From assembly GCF_022662535.1 (NCBI RefSeq), contig NZ_JAKQYM010000005.1:1-64000 (forward strand): a DNA stretch of 64,000 nt. Direction: 5' to 3'. A program made the translations under genes and the position numbers. This stretch comes from Polaribacter marinus (GTDB lineage Bacteria > Bacteroidota > Bacteroidia > Flavobacteriales > Flavobacteriaceae). Shown in pieces: positions 1 through 9,152 of this stretch (position 1 is the stretch's first letter; each line of letters opens with the position of its first letter). The notes under the pieces were generated by a model that was not told the origin of the DNA, made no database searches, and saw nothing but the letters and a program-made list of their open reading frames with translations.

Positions 1-111
1 AATGTAGATTTTTTCTTATTCAGACTTAGTACAATTTTTGCGTAATCCTTAAATCCCACAACTTTTGGACTTGATCCGAAGAAATTAGAAGAATAGGAAA
101 CCAAAGAAAAT

Positions 112-138
112 AAAAAAGCCCCATTTTAGTGGGGCTTT
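112..138 (-). terminator. Rho-independent terminator after tRNA-Asp
   Basis: A 9-bp hairpin (AAAGCCCCA, 6-nt loop, TGGGGCTTT) is followed on the minus strand by a run of six T. It sits 33 bases downstream of the tRNA 3' end and would end that transcript. The remaining bases 1-111 hold no gene that I can recognise. Confidence 0.75.
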
Positions 139-170
139 CATCAAATTACTTTGATTTACTCTTTAAAAAG

Positions 171-244
171 CGGTCTGGACGGGACTCGAACCCGCGACCC
201 CCTGCGTGACAGGCAGGTATTCTAACCAGCTGAACTACCAGACC
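171..244 (-). tRNA. tRNA-Asp (anticodon GTC)
   Basis: The minus strand folds as a full cloverleaf of 74 nt. The acceptor stem is GGTCTGG/CCAGACC, the anticodon stem CCTGC/GCAGG carries loop CTGTCAC with anticodon GTC, and the T arm is GCGGG-TTCGAGT-CCCGT. The discriminator base is G, as expected for tRNA-Asp. The 3' CCA is not encoded and must be added after transcription. Confidence 0.97.
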
Positions 245-261
245 GTTGCTTTAAGCGGTTG

Positions 262-292
262 CAAATATAACTCTGTTTTTTAATTTACCAAA
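262..292 (-). promoter_or_regulatory. Bacteroidota housekeeping promoter of tRNA-Asp
   Basis: Read on the minus strand this is TTTG, 19 bases, TATATTTG. That is an exact match to the Bacteroidota -33/-7 consensus (TTTG-N19-21-TAnnTTTG), placed about 18 bases upstream of the tRNA 5' end. It is the cleanest promoter in the window and sets the pattern used to judge the others. Confidence 0.8.
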
Positions 293-297
293 GAAAA

Positions 298-1218
298 TTA
301 TAAAAAATTTTTCCTGCTTATCAAATATTTTGTCAAAACTTCATTAAACCCTAAATGAATATCTACAGGAACATAATCTATTTTATATTGTAAACATCTA
401 TTTTTTAAATCCTTAAAGTACTTTTCTGTTAATTCCTTATACTTTTCTTGAACATTTTCTGCATAAATATTTATTTCTTCTCCTGTTTCAATATCTACAA
501 ATTTTTTGGGAGTATTGTCAAAATCGAAGCTTAATTCTGTCTTTCCATCAAAAGTATGAAACAAAACTACCTCATGTTTATTATATTTTAGGTGTCTCAA
601 AGCTTCAAATAACTCTTCTTGCTCTTTTGTGGTTTGAAACATATCAGTGAAAAGAAATATTAAAGAACGTCTATGGATCTTTTCTGCAATTTCATGCAAA
701 TATTGATATGTTTCTGTAGCTGATTTAGATACTGAAACTAATAATTTCTCTAATTTATGCAATAGCATCTTTCTATGACGTTCACTTCCTTTTTCTGGGG
801 CATAATACTCATAAGAATCAGAATACACGCTTAAACCAACTGCATCTCTTTGTCTTTTTAAAATTTCCATTAAAGCAGCAGCAGCTACTGCGGAAAATCC
901 TACTTTATTTAAAGTAGTGATTGTTTGTTTTTTTACAACCGGATAATGCATTGAAGCTGAATTGTCTATAATAATATGGCACCTCAAATTGGTTTCTTCT
1001 TCGTATTTTTTAGTATATAATTTCTCTGTCTTCGCAAAAAGTTTCCAATCGATATGACGTGTACTTTCTCCTTTGTTGTATAATTTATGTTCAGAAAACT
1101 CAACAGAAAACCCATGAAAAGGGCTCTTATGAATACCTGTTACAAAACCTTCTACCACTTGTTTTGCAAGAATATCTAAGTTTTTTATTTCTGATGATGC
1201 AATTTCTGATAAATTCAT
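298..1218 (-). CDS. DUF58 domain protein (MoxR-associated type)
   Basis: The 306-residue protein has the DUF58 signature DWKLFAKTEKLYTKKYEEE near residues 57-75, followed by a von Willebrand A-like fold (IIDNSASM around residue 85). DUF58 proteins usually work with MoxR AAA ATPases and vWA membrane proteins in assembling or activating surface complexes. No moxR gene is in the visible neighbourhood, although the operon could extend beyond the window. The stop lies about 50 bases from the tRNA promoter. The upstream M1 peptidase gene ends only one base before this start, so the two are probably co-transcribed. The family call is secure; the function is inferred. Confidence 0.85.
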   Translation of the reverse strand: MNLSEIASSEIKNLDILAKQVVEGFVTGIHKSPFHGFSVEFSEHKLYNKGESTRHIDWKLFAKTEKLYTKKYEEETNLRCHIIIDNSASMHYPVVKKQTITTLNKVGFSAVAAAALMEILKRQRDAVGLSVYSDSYEYYAPEKGSERHRKMLLHKLEKLLVSVSKSATETYQYLHEIAEKIHRRSLIFLFTDMFQTTKEQEELFEALRHLKYNKHEVVLFHTFDGKTELSFDFDNTPKKFVDIETGEEINIYAENVQEKYKELTEKYFKDLKNRCLQYKIDYVPVDIHLGFNEVLTKYLISRKNFL

Positions 1219-1219
1219 A

Positions 1220-3784
1220 TTATTTTTTAATGCTTTGAGCTCTTTCTAAATTATCTGTAGTTTGGTGTAATTTTTTTAATAAAATAGGGTTATACCCTAG
1301 ATTTTCTTCTAAAAATTGTTGTAAAATGGCATGCGCTTCTTTAGAGGAATAATTTCCAATAGAACTTGTCAACCATCCTTTAGGAAAGAAAATATCACCT
1401 GTTAATTGTACTTCTTCTAATTTGTTTAGAATGGGTTTTAAATATTTTATAGAGGACTTTTGTCTTAATGGGTGATGTATGTTATTTAAGGCAGTTTGCA
1501 CCCAAGACTCTTTATCTCTATTTTCTTTTTCTAATAACGATTTCATAAAATGATTTCTAACAACTTGATCATTAGAAAGAGATGGTAACAACCATTTAAA
1601 ACGTTCTAATCTATCTGAATTCGAAATTCTAGTTTGTTGTTCTTCTAAAATTTCTATTGCTTTTGGATGCTTAAAAATAGCCAGTTTTGTTGCCAAAGAG
1701 GCATCGTCATTTTCATTTAGAAAGAGATTTTGAATAATTTTCTTTTTAGACCAAATTTCATATAAATTCGTTTTTCCTTTTTCAGAGAAGGCAACTGATT
1801 TATACAAACCAAATAAAGTTTTCTTTATATTTTTTGGCAAGTCTTCTTCTAGTAATCTTAAAACGGCATCTTCTGTTTTATTTTGAATTTTATTCTGTTG
1901 TTCTTCTGTTAAGAACGTCCAAAATATATTCTGAATTCTTCCTGATAAGTAATTTGTAATTAACTCATTTTTTTCAATTTTAATAGCGTCTAACAAAACC
2001 TGATAAGTGACTAACGAAGAAACGTTACCAACCAACATGTTTTCATATAAATTAATAAATTGATATCCTCTTGAAACCTCATCATTTATATTTTTATAAC
2101 TATAAATTTCGTCTTTATAAATAGGAAAAACACCATATCCAAAACCATTTACATTGTATAAAACTTGCTGTGGTTTAAAATCTTTTATCTGAGAAGTAAT
2201 CTCAAAAGATTTTTCGATATTTTTAATATTGATGATTTTTTGAGCCCCTACTTTATCAATCAATTTAATTTTAAAGGATTGTGTCCAAATTTTATCAGAA
2301 CCATCTTCTGCTTTTTGATGAAGAATAAACTTGGTTACATTTCCTTCTTCATTGTATTCAATTTCTTCGTAAAAAACAGGTCTTCCAGATGAATTTACCC
2401 AAACATCACTCCATTTCTTAATATCTCTGGTAGATTTTTCATCTAAAATAGAAACCAATTCATTCCAATCTGCATTTGAATTTGCATAGGTTTTTATATA
2501 TTCTTGCATTCCTTCTTTAAAAATAACTTCACCCAACAAATACTCTAACTGACGCATCATAATTGGTGCTTTGTTATAAATAATTCTTCCGTATAAAGAA
2601 CCTGCATTTTTTAAGTTTCCTAAATACTGACGAATCGCATTTGTTCCTTTTGTTCTGTCTTCTGAATATGCACTCGGATAGTGAGACATCATAAAGTTTA
2701 ATTGATGATTGACTTCCGGAAAAACAGGATTCATAATTTTATCTGCCATAAAGTTGGCAAACACCTCTTTCATCCAAACATCATTAAACCATTTCATGGT
2801 TACCAAATCTCCAAACCACATGTGCGAAGTTTCGTGAGCAATTAACTTTGCTCTTTTTAACTTACCATTCTGCGTTGCATTTTTATCTAAAAACAACGAT
2901 GATTGTCTATACTGAATTGCACCTACATGTTCCATTCCTCCATATTGAAAAGGCGGAATTGCCGCGAAGTCCATTTTTTGAAATGGAAACTTAACAGCTG
3001 TATAGTCCTCTAAAAAGTCAATGGCATTTTGATGTATTTTAAATACCTCATCTACACTTTCAGTAATCTTTTCTTCGTTTGTTTCTCTGTATAAAAAGCG
3101 CATATCAAACGCTCCGGGGTTTTTAGTTGTTACTGTAAATTTACCTGCTACAAAAGAAAATAAATAGCTACTCATTAAATCTGTAGTAGCAAATGTATGC
3201 TCTATAAAACGATCTAATTCTAAACTATTTTCTTCAAAACCTCCCGCTAATACTTGCCAATCTTTTGGAGCTGTAATTCTTAAATTATACTTGGCTTTTA
3301 TATCTGGTTGATCAAAACAAGGAAACAAAGTACTTGCTCTATCTGGCACCAACAATGTATATAAAAAATCATCATTCCTATTCAATGATTTTTCTCCGGC
3401 ATCAAAAAACAGTTCTACAGTATTTTTTCCTAAAATCAAGTTTTTTTTATCAATAATAACATGCTCTTTTTGATGATTAATCACTGACTTATTACCGTTT
3501 ATTTTTAAAGTTTTTAGTTTTGAAACATCTTCATTAAAATCTAAAAAAACATCATTTTTTAAATCATTTACCGTAAAATTTACCGTTAGGTTTGAAGCAA
3601 TTGAAGTTGTTTTTTCTTTTGGTATTTTAAAATGCAAATTGTACACTACATCTGCGATTTGTTGCTTTCTATATGTTGCTAACTCAAAGGAAATTCCTTT
3701 TTCAAGTTCTACTTTTTTGGTTGTTATATTGTTACAAGAAGCCAACACTACTAAACATAAAAAAAAATAAAGAGAATATTTCAT
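1220..3784 (-). CDS. M1 family zinc aminopeptidase, lipoprotein
   Basis: An 854-residue gluzincin of the aminopeptidase N type. Residues 1-17 are a lipoprotein signal ending LVVLASC, so Cys17 should be lipidated and the enzyme exported to an envelope membrane. The exopeptidase motif GGMEH is at 282-286, and the zinc site HETSH at 317-321 is followed by the third ligand Glu340 at the exact 18-residue spacing. The C-terminal half is the helical M1 region. It would remove N-terminal residues from peptides in the periplasm or at the surface. It lies one base upstream of the DUF58 gene on the same strand. All catalytic residues are present. Confidence 0.92.
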   Translation of the reverse strand: MKYSLYFFLCLVVLASCNNITTKKVELEKGISFELATYRKQQIADVVYNLHFKIPKEKTTSIASNLTVNFTVNDLKNDVFLDFNEDVSKLKTLKINGNKSVINHQKEHVIIDKKNLILGKNTVELFFDAGEKSLNRNDDFLYTLLVPDRASTLFPCFDQPDIKAKYNLRITAPKDWQVLAGGFEENSLELDRFIEHTFATTDLMSSYLFSFVAGKFTVTTKNPGAFDMRFLYRETNEEKITESVDEVFKIHQNAIDFLEDYTAVKFPFQKMDFAAIPPFQYGGMEHVGAIQYRQSSLFLDKNATQNGKLKRAKLIAHETSHMWFGDLVTMKWFNDVWMKEVFANFMADKIMNPVFPEVNHQLNFMMSHYPSAYSEDRTKGTNAIRQYLGNLKNAGSLYGRIIYNKAPIMMRQLEYLLGEVIFKEGMQEYIKTYANSNADWNELVSILDEKSTRDIKKWSDVWVNSSGRPVFYEEIEYNEEGNVTKFILHQKAEDGSDKIWTQSFKIKLIDKVGAQKIINIKNIEKSFEITSQIKDFKPQQVLYNVNGFGYGVFPIYKDEIYSYKNINDEVSRGYQFINLYENMLVGNVSSLVTYQVLLDAIKIEKNELITNYLSGRIQNIFWTFLTEEQQNKIQNKTEDAVLRLLEEDLPKNIKKTLFGLYKSVAFSEKGKTNLYEIWSKKKIIQNLFLNENDDASLATKLAIFKHPKAIEILEEQQTRISNSDRLERFKWLLPSLSNDQVVRNHFMKSLLEKENRDKESWVQTALNNIHHPLRQKSSIKYLKPILNKLEEVQLTGDIFFPKGWLTSSIGNYSSKEAHAILQQFLEENLGYNPILLKKLHQTTDNLERAQSIKK

Positions 3785-3810
3785 TAAAAAAGAAATTTAG
3801 ATTCTAAAAA

Positions 3811-3842
3811 TAAAAAAAGGTTTGACGTCAGCCAAACCTTTT
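3811..3842 (-). terminator. Terminator of trxA
   Basis: Stem AAAAGGTTTG/CAAACCTTTT with an 8-nt loop, followed on the minus strand by a T tract. It lies 26 bases beyond the trxA stop and separates trxA from the M1 peptidase gene. Confidence 0.75.
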
Positions 3843-3867
3843 CTATATTATAAATTATGGATTGTTG

Positions 3868-4185
3868 CTATAATGCAGCATCAATCTTACCTGTATAAAC
3901 ATTTTTTGGAGCAACTCCAACTTGTTTGTCTATTACTTCTCCGTTTTTAAAAATCAAAACAGTTGGTATATTTCTTACTCCGTATTTTGCTGCAAACTCT
4001 TGGTTTGCATCAACATCTACCTTACCAACAACTGCTTTTCCATCATATTCTGTATGAATTTCATCAACAATTGGCCCAACCATTCTACAAGGTCCACACC
4101 AAGCAGCCCAAAAATCTACCAATACAGGTTTGTCTGATTTTAATACTACTTCTTCAAAAGTTGCATCTGTAATTTCTAATGCCAT
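3868..4185 (-). CDS. trxA: Thioredoxin
   Basis: A 105-residue cytosolic thioredoxin with the redox site WCGPC at residues 29-33 and the cis-proline in RNIPT (Pro74). It has no signal peptide, so it is the general cytoplasmic disulfide reductase rather than an envelope TlpA/DsbD-type protein. The length is normal for the family. It is flanked by its own terminator, and a promoter-like TACTTTTG stands upstream, so it is probably monocistronic although it follows metF on the same strand. Confidence 0.96.
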   Translation of the reverse strand: MALEITDATFEEVVLKSDKPVLVDFWAAWCGPCRMVGPIVDEIHTEYDGKAVVGKVDVDANQEFAAKYGVRNIPTVLIFKNGEVIDKQVGVAPKNVYTGKIDAAL

Positions 4186-4223
4186 TTTATTTATTTTTAA
4201 ATTGTTATTCTATTTCTATAAAA

Positions 4224-4231
4224 CAAAAGTA
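4224..4231 (-). promoter_or_regulatory. Possible -7 element of trxA
   Basis: TACTTTTG on the minus strand matches TAnnTTTG and lies about 40 bases before the trxA start. No well-spaced -33 TTTG was found, so the assignment is tentative. Confidence 0.4.
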
Positions 4232-4307
4232 ATCAAAATTTTTACCACTTTTATTTTACAAAAATTACTTTTTACTATTTGTCTATAAAGATACTTTATG
4301 CTTACAG

Positions 4308-5264
4308 TTAAAAAACCTCTGATGCTATTTGATGAATATTATCACTCTTTCCCATAGAATAATAGTGTAAAACTGGAGCACCTGCAGCTAATAATTCTTT
4401 AGATTGCTGAATTGCCCATTCAATTCCTACTTGACGAACATCTTTATTTGACTTACAATTCTCTACTTCATTAATCAAAGCTTGTGGTAAATCAATTTTA
4501 AACACTTGCGGTAATAATTGTAAATGACGTTTTATAGCAATAGGTTTAATTCCTGGAATAATTGGCACATGAATTCCTATGTTTTTTGCAGCTTCTACAA
4601 AATCAAAATATTTTTGATTATCAAAAAACATTTGTGTTACCACGTAATCTGCACCTGCATCAACCTTTTCTTTTAGTCTTTTTAAATCGGTTTGCAAAGA
4701 AGGTGCTTCTAAATGTTTTTCTGGATATCCTGCAACCCCAATACAAAAATCTGATTTGTGATTTGCTTCAATTACCTCGTGTAAATATTTTCCTTTGTTT
4801 AAATTTTGAATCTGATTAACTAAATCTTTTGCAAAATGATTTCCATTTTCACAGGGTTCAAAATATTTTTGATGACTCATAGCATCACCTCTTAAAGCCA
4901 TCACATTATCTATGCCTAAATAATGACAATCTACCAAAACGTATTCTGTTTCCTCTTTTGTAAAACCACCACATAATACATGAGGCACTGTGTCTATATT
5001 ATATTTATGCTTAATTGCAGCACAAATACCCACAGTTCCTGGACGCATTCTAGTAATTTTCCTATCTAACAAACCATTTCCTTTATTGATATAAATATAT
5101 TCCTCTCTAGAGGTTGTTACATCTATAAATGGCGGATTAAATTCCATTAATGGATCTATATTGTGATATAAATCTTCAATATTATTTCCTTTTTTGGGAG
5201 GAATAATTTCAAATGAAAACAATGTTTTTCCGTTTGAATTTTTAATATGTTCTGTTACTTTCAT
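4308..5264 (-). CDS. metF: 5,10-methylenetetrahydrofolate reductase
   Basis: A 318-residue FAD-dependent reductase that makes 5-methyl-tetrahydrofolate, the methyl donor of MetH. Family features are FSFEIIPPKKG near the N-terminus (flavin and folate region), DVTTSREEY, the ALRGDA motif, and QMFFDNQKYFDFV. The length is typical. It is the last gene of the leftward methionine operon, 39 bases after a 28-codon ORF. With MetH it closes the folate side of methionine synthesis, and through the operon leader it should be repressed when SAM is high. Confidence 0.95.
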   Translation of the reverse strand: MKVTEHIKNSNGKTLFSFEIIPPKKGNNIEDLYHNIDPLMEFNPPFIDVTTSREEYIYINKGNGLLDRKITRMRPGTVGICAAIKHKYNIDTVPHVLCGGFTKEETEYVLVDCHYLGIDNVMALRGDAMSHQKYFEPCENGNHFAKDLVNQIQNLNKGKYLHEVIEANHKSDFCIGVAGYPEKHLEAPSLQTDLKRLKEKVDAGADYVVTQMFFDNQKYFDFVEAAKNIGIHVPIIPGIKPIAIKRHLQLLPQVFKIDLPQALINEVENCKSNKDVRQVGIEWAIQQSKELLAAGAPVLHYYSMGKSDNIHQIASEVF

Positions 5265-5303
5265 AATTTTATTCAGAGAAAAAAATCTCTTTTTAACTTA
5301 TTA

Positions 5304-5390
5304 CTACAAGAAATAGGCAATACATAATGCAGTTAACGTAAGTGCTAAAAGTTGAACAGCGAATCTAATTTCAATTCTATACTTTCTCAT
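5304..5390 (-). CDS. Small predicted single-pass membrane peptide (28 aa)
   Basis: An ATG-initiated ORF of 28 codons fills much of the 219-base gap between metH and metF, in operon orientation. The peptide starts with a basic patch (MRKYRIEIR) and continues as an unbroken hydrophobic stretch (FAVQLLALTLTALCIAYFL), the profile of a one-helix membrane peptide with its N-terminus inside. An A-rich stretch (AAATTAAATAAA) precedes the ATG, as is usual for flavobacterial starts. I recognise no family. Conservation in related genomes would be needed to exclude chance. Confidence 0.45.
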   Translation of the reverse strand: MRKYRIEIRFAVQLLALTLTALCIAYFL

Positions 5391-5483
5391 TTTATTTAAT
5401 TTATTAGGCTGCAAAATTCTAATTTCTATCATTTATTTTTATTAGCTGAAAGAAAACAAATTGTTAACTTAAAACTTCTACTA

Positions 5484-8153
5484 TTAATCGTCTACTAAAT
5501 TTGGATTAAGCCACTTTTCTGCAACTTGTTCACTAACATTTCTTCTCTTTGCATAGTCTAATAATTGATCCTTAGTAATTTTTCCTAAACCAAAATATTT
5601 TGCTTCTTCATTTGCAAAATAATATCCAGAAACACTTGCTGCAGGCCACATTGCTAGACTATCTGTAAGTTCTACTCCAATTCTTTCATATACATTTAAC
5701 AAACTCCAAATAGTTTTCTTTTCTAAATGATCTGGACATGCAGGATACCCTGGTGCAGGACGAATTCCCTTATAATTTTCTTTAATCAACTCTTTGTTAG
5801 AAAGATCTTCTGTTAAAGCATAGCCCCAATGTTTTGTTCTAACTTCTTTATGTAAATATTCTGCAAAAGCCTCTGCTAATCTATCTGCCAATGCCTTTAT
5901 CATTATTGAATTGTAATCATCATTTTCTGCTTCAAATTGAGCTGCTAATTCTGCTGTCCCAAAGCCTGTTGAAACACAAAATGCCCCCATATAATCTTGC
6001 AATCCGGTTTCTTTTGGCGCAATAAAATCTGCCAATGCATGATTTGGAACCCCTTCTCTTTTCTTTAATTGTTGACGAAGTGTTAGAAATGTGTTTTGGA
6101 CTTCTTTTTCATCATTATAAACTTCTATATCGTCATCATTTATTGTATTTGCTGGAAATAAACCAAAAACAGCTTTTGCTTTTAACAATTTATTGTCAAA
6201 GACTTTTTTTAACAACTCTTTTGCATCTGTAAATAATTCTGATGCTTGTTCTCCCACTACATTATCCGTTAGAATATCTGGATATTTTCCGTGTAAATCC
6301 CAACTTCTAAAGAAGGGAGACCAATCTATAAATTCTTCTAATTTTGAAATATCAAAATCTTGAATTTCTTGAATTCCTAATTGATTTGGCTTGTTTATCT
6401 TAGAGGTATTCCAATCGATTTTATATTTACGTTTTCTAGCTTCATCAATAGAAACATATTCTTTTTGTTTTCCTCTTTTTAAGAATTTTTCTCTAAAAAG
6501 ATGATATTCTTCTCTAATTTGATTCTTATAAATTGCATTATTTTCTTGCAACAAGTTACCAACAACAGTTACCGCTCTAGAGGCATCGTTTACATGTACA
6601 ACGGTATTAGAATAGTTGGGTGATATTTTTACAGAAGTATGTGCTTTTGAAGTTGTTGCCCCTCCAATTAACAAAGGCACCGAAAAATTATTTTTTTCCA
6701 TTTCTTTAGACAAGTAGACCATTTCATCTAATGAAGGGGTTATCAATCCGCTTAAACCAATAACATCTACATTTTCTTTTTTAGCGGCTTCAATAATTTT
6801 TTCTGGAGCCACCATAACCCCTAAATCTACAATTTCATAATTATTACAACCTAAGACAACAGAAACAATATTTTTACCAATATCGTGTACATCTCCTTTT
6901 ACGGTTGCCATTAATATTTTACCCGCAAATTCTTGTTTTCCATCTTTTTCTGCCTCAATAAATGGTTGTAAATATGCCACTGCTTTTTTCATTACTCTTG
7001 CTGACTTTACAACTTGTGGCAAAAACATTTTTCCGCTTCCAAACAAATCACCAACAACGTTCATACCTATCATTAGATGACCTTCTATTACTTGTATTGG
7101 TTTTACCGATTGTAATCTTGCTTCTTCTACATCTTCTACAATAAAAGCATCAATTCCCTTTACCAAACTATATGTAATTCTTTCCTGTAAAGACTTGGTT
7201 CTCCATTCTAGAACCTTAGTTTCATCTTGTTTTTTATCACCCTTTACCGTTTCTGCAAAATCTAATAATCGTTCTGTTGCATCTTCTTTTCTATCAAACA
7301 ACACATCTTCTACATGTTGTAATAAGTCTTTTGGGATTTCATCATAAACCTCTAACATAGTTGGATTTACAATTCCTAAATTCATTCCATGTTTGATTGC
7401 ATGATATAAAAATGCAGAATTAATAGCTTCTCTTACAATGTTATTCCCTCTAAATGAAAAAGACACATTACTTACACCTCCCGAAACATTTGCATTTGGT
7501 AAATTTTCACGAATCCATTTTGCTGCTTGAAAAAAATCTAATGCATTCCTTCTGTGCTCATCCATTCCTGTTGCAACAGGAAAAATATTAGGATCAAAAA
7601 TTATATCTTGAGAAGGAAACCGAACAACATTTACCAAAATATCATAAGAACGTTTACAAATATCTATTCTTCGCTGATAAGTATCTGCTTGTCCATCTTC
7701 ATCAAAAGCCATTACAATTACAGCAGCTCCGTAACGCTTTACTAATTTTGCTTGACGTATAAATTCTGATTCTCCAGATTTTAGACTAATTGAATTTACC
7801 ACAGATTTTCCTTGCACAACTTGTAAACCAGCTTCAATTATCTCCCATTTAGAGCTATCAATCATGATAGGGATTCTTGAAATATCGGGTTCAGAAGCAA
7901 TCAAATTTAAAAATGTTGTCATAGCATATACACCATCTAACATTCCTTCATCCATATTTACATCTAAAATTTGTGCCCCCCCCTCTACTTGATCTCTAGC
8001 AACACTTAATGCTTCCTCATATTTTTCTTCTTTTATTAATCTAAGAAATTTACGAGATCCGGTAACATTAGTACGTTCACCAACATTTATAAAATTACTT
8101 TCTGGAGTAACTATTAATGGTTCTAACCCTGATAATTTTAAATATCTATTCAT
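5484..8153 (-). CDS. metH: Methionine synthase, folate/cobalamin/activation part
   Basis: An 889-residue protein equal to the C-terminal three-quarters of B12-dependent MetH. In order it has a pterin-binding domain (about 1-290, with [12 protein letters not shown]), a cap helix domain (about 320-405), a cobalamin domain with DVHDIG at 421-426 (His423 is the lower cobalt ligand), and a SAM-dependent reactivation domain (about 560-889, with [12 protein letters not shown]). It transfers the methyl group from methyl-THF to cobalamin. The homocysteine-binding module is missing here and is the separate gene immediately upstream, 9 bases away. The split form is frequent in Flavobacteriia. No B12-independent metE is visible in the window. 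Confidence 0.95.
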   Translation of the reverse strand: MNRYLKLSGLEPLIVTPESNFINVGERTNVTGSRKFLRLIKEEKYEEALSVARDQVEGGAQILDVNMDEGMLDGVYAMTTFLNLIASEPDISRIPIMIDSSKWEIIEAGLQVVQGKSVVNSISLKSGESEFIRQAKLVKRYGAAVIVMAFDEDGQADTYQRRIDICKRSYDILVNVVRFPSQDIIFDPNIFPVATGMDEHRRNALDFFQAAKWIRENLPNANVSGGVSNVSFSFRGNNIVREAINSAFLYHAIKHGMNLGIVNPTMLEVYDEIPKDLLQHVEDVLFDRKEDATERLLDFAETVKGDKKQDETKVLEWRTKSLQERITYSLVKGIDAFIVEDVEEARLQSVKPIQVIEGHLMIGMNVVGDLFGSGKMFLPQVVKSARVMKKAVAYLQPFIEAEKDGKQEFAGKILMATVKGDVHDIGKNIVSVVLGCNNYEIVDLGVMVAPEKIIEAAKKENVDVIGLSGLITPSLDEMVYLSKEMEKNNFSVPLLIGGATTSKAHTSVKISPNYSNTVVHVNDASRAVTVVGNLLQENNAIYKNQIREEYHLFREKFLKRGKQKEYVSIDEARKRKYKIDWNTSKINKPNQLGIQEIQDFDISKLEEFIDWSPFFRSWDLHGKYPDILTDNVVGEQASELFTDAKELLKKVFDNKLLKAKAVFGLFPANTINDDDIEVYNDEKEVQNTFLTLRQQLKKREGVPNHALADFIAPKETGLQDYMGAFCVSTGFGTAELAAQFEAENDDYNSIMIKALADRLAEAFAEYLHKEVRTKHWGYALTEDLSNKELIKENYKGIRPAPGYPACPDHLEKKTIWSLLNVYERIGVELTDSLAMWPAASVSGYYFANEEAKYFGLGKITKDQLLDYAKRRNVSEQVAEKWLNPNLVDD

Positions 8154-8162
8154 CTACTTTTC

Positions 8163-9152
8163 CTACAATTTTCTTGGTTGATATTTTGCAGCGACTTCAG
8201 CAATTGCTTTAATATGTGCAGGACTTGTACCACAACAGCCTCCAATAATATTTATCAAACTATCTTTTAAATAGTTCTCTATAAAGGCTTGCATTTGTTT
8301 AGGTGCTTCGTCATATTCACCAAAAGCATTTGGCAAACCCGCATTGGGATGCGCAGATGTATAGAAGGCTGTTTCTCTAGACAATCGTTGTAAGTATGGC
8401 TGTAGTTGTTCTGCTCCTAAAGCGCAATTAAAACCTACAGATAACAATGGAATATGAGAAACTGAAGTCAAAAATGCTTCTACCGTTTGTCCCGATAAAG
8501 TTCTTCCCGAAGCATCTGTTATTGTTCCAGAAACCATAATTGGAATTTTTATTTTTCTATCTTCTTGCACTTCATCAACAGCAAACAAAGCTGCTTTTGC
8601 ATTTAATGTATCAAAAATTGTTTCTACCAATAATAAATCTACCCCTCCATCTAACAATGCTTCTACTTGTTGTTTATAGGCAACTCTTAATTCATTAAAA
8701 GTAATTGCTCTATACTCTGGTTTATTTACATCTGGAGATAAACTAGCAGTTTTGTTTGTTGGTCCTATTGAACCAGCAACAAATCTTGGTTTCTCTGGAT
8801 TTTGATTTGTAAACTTATCTGCAACTTCTTTGGCTATTTTTGCTGATTGATAATTTAGCTCGTACACCAAACTTTCCATATTATAATCTGCCATTGCAAT
8901 GGTAGTTCCAGAAAAGGTATTGGTTTCTATTATATCTGCACCCGCTTCTAAATATTTACTATGAATAGTTTTTATGGCTTCTGGTTGGGTAATAGACAAC
9001 AAGTCATTATTCCCTTGTAATGGTGTTGGATAGTCTTTAAAACGTTCTCCTCTAAAATCTTCTTCTGTAAATTTATAGGCTTGTAGCATAGTTCCCATGG
9101 CGCCATCTAAAACCAAAATTCTTTTTTTTATTTCTTTATAAATATTAAACAT
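8163..9152 (-). CDS. Homocysteine S-methyltransferase module of split MetH
   Basis: A 329-residue TIM-barrel equal to the N-terminal module of MetH. It starts with LVLDGAMGTMLQ and carries the three zinc-binding cysteines: Cys243 in FNCALG and Cys306-Cys307 in GGCCG. Zinc activates homocysteine for methyl transfer from cobalamin on the partner protein. The first 8 bases overlap the end of the metZ-type gene and the stop is 9 bases from metH, so the two halves are made from one transcript, probably in equal amounts. It might in principle act alone as a BHMT or MmuM-type enzyme, but the context argues for MetH. Confidence 0.92.
   Translation of the reverse strand: MFNIYKEIKKRILVLDGAMGTMLQAYKFTEEDFRGERFKDYPTPLQGNNDLLSITQPEAIKTIHSKYLEAGADIIETNTFSGTTIAMADYNMESLVYELNYQSAKIAKEVADKFTNQNPEKPRFVAGSIGPTNKTASLSPDVNKPEYRAITFNELRVAYKQQVEALLDGGVDLLLVETIFDTLNAKAALFAVDEVQEDRKIKIPIMVSGTITDASGRTLSGQTVEAFLTSVSHIPLLSVGFNCALGAEQLQPYLQRLSRETAFYTSAHPNAGLPNAFGEYDEAPKQMQAFIENYLKDSLINIIGGCCGTSPAHIKAIAEVAAKYQPRKL

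Noticed and set aside
5265..5483. Cobalamin riboswitch near metH
   Set aside because: No conserved B12-box-like segment was seen. Control of metH is accounted for by the SAM-I leader of the operon.
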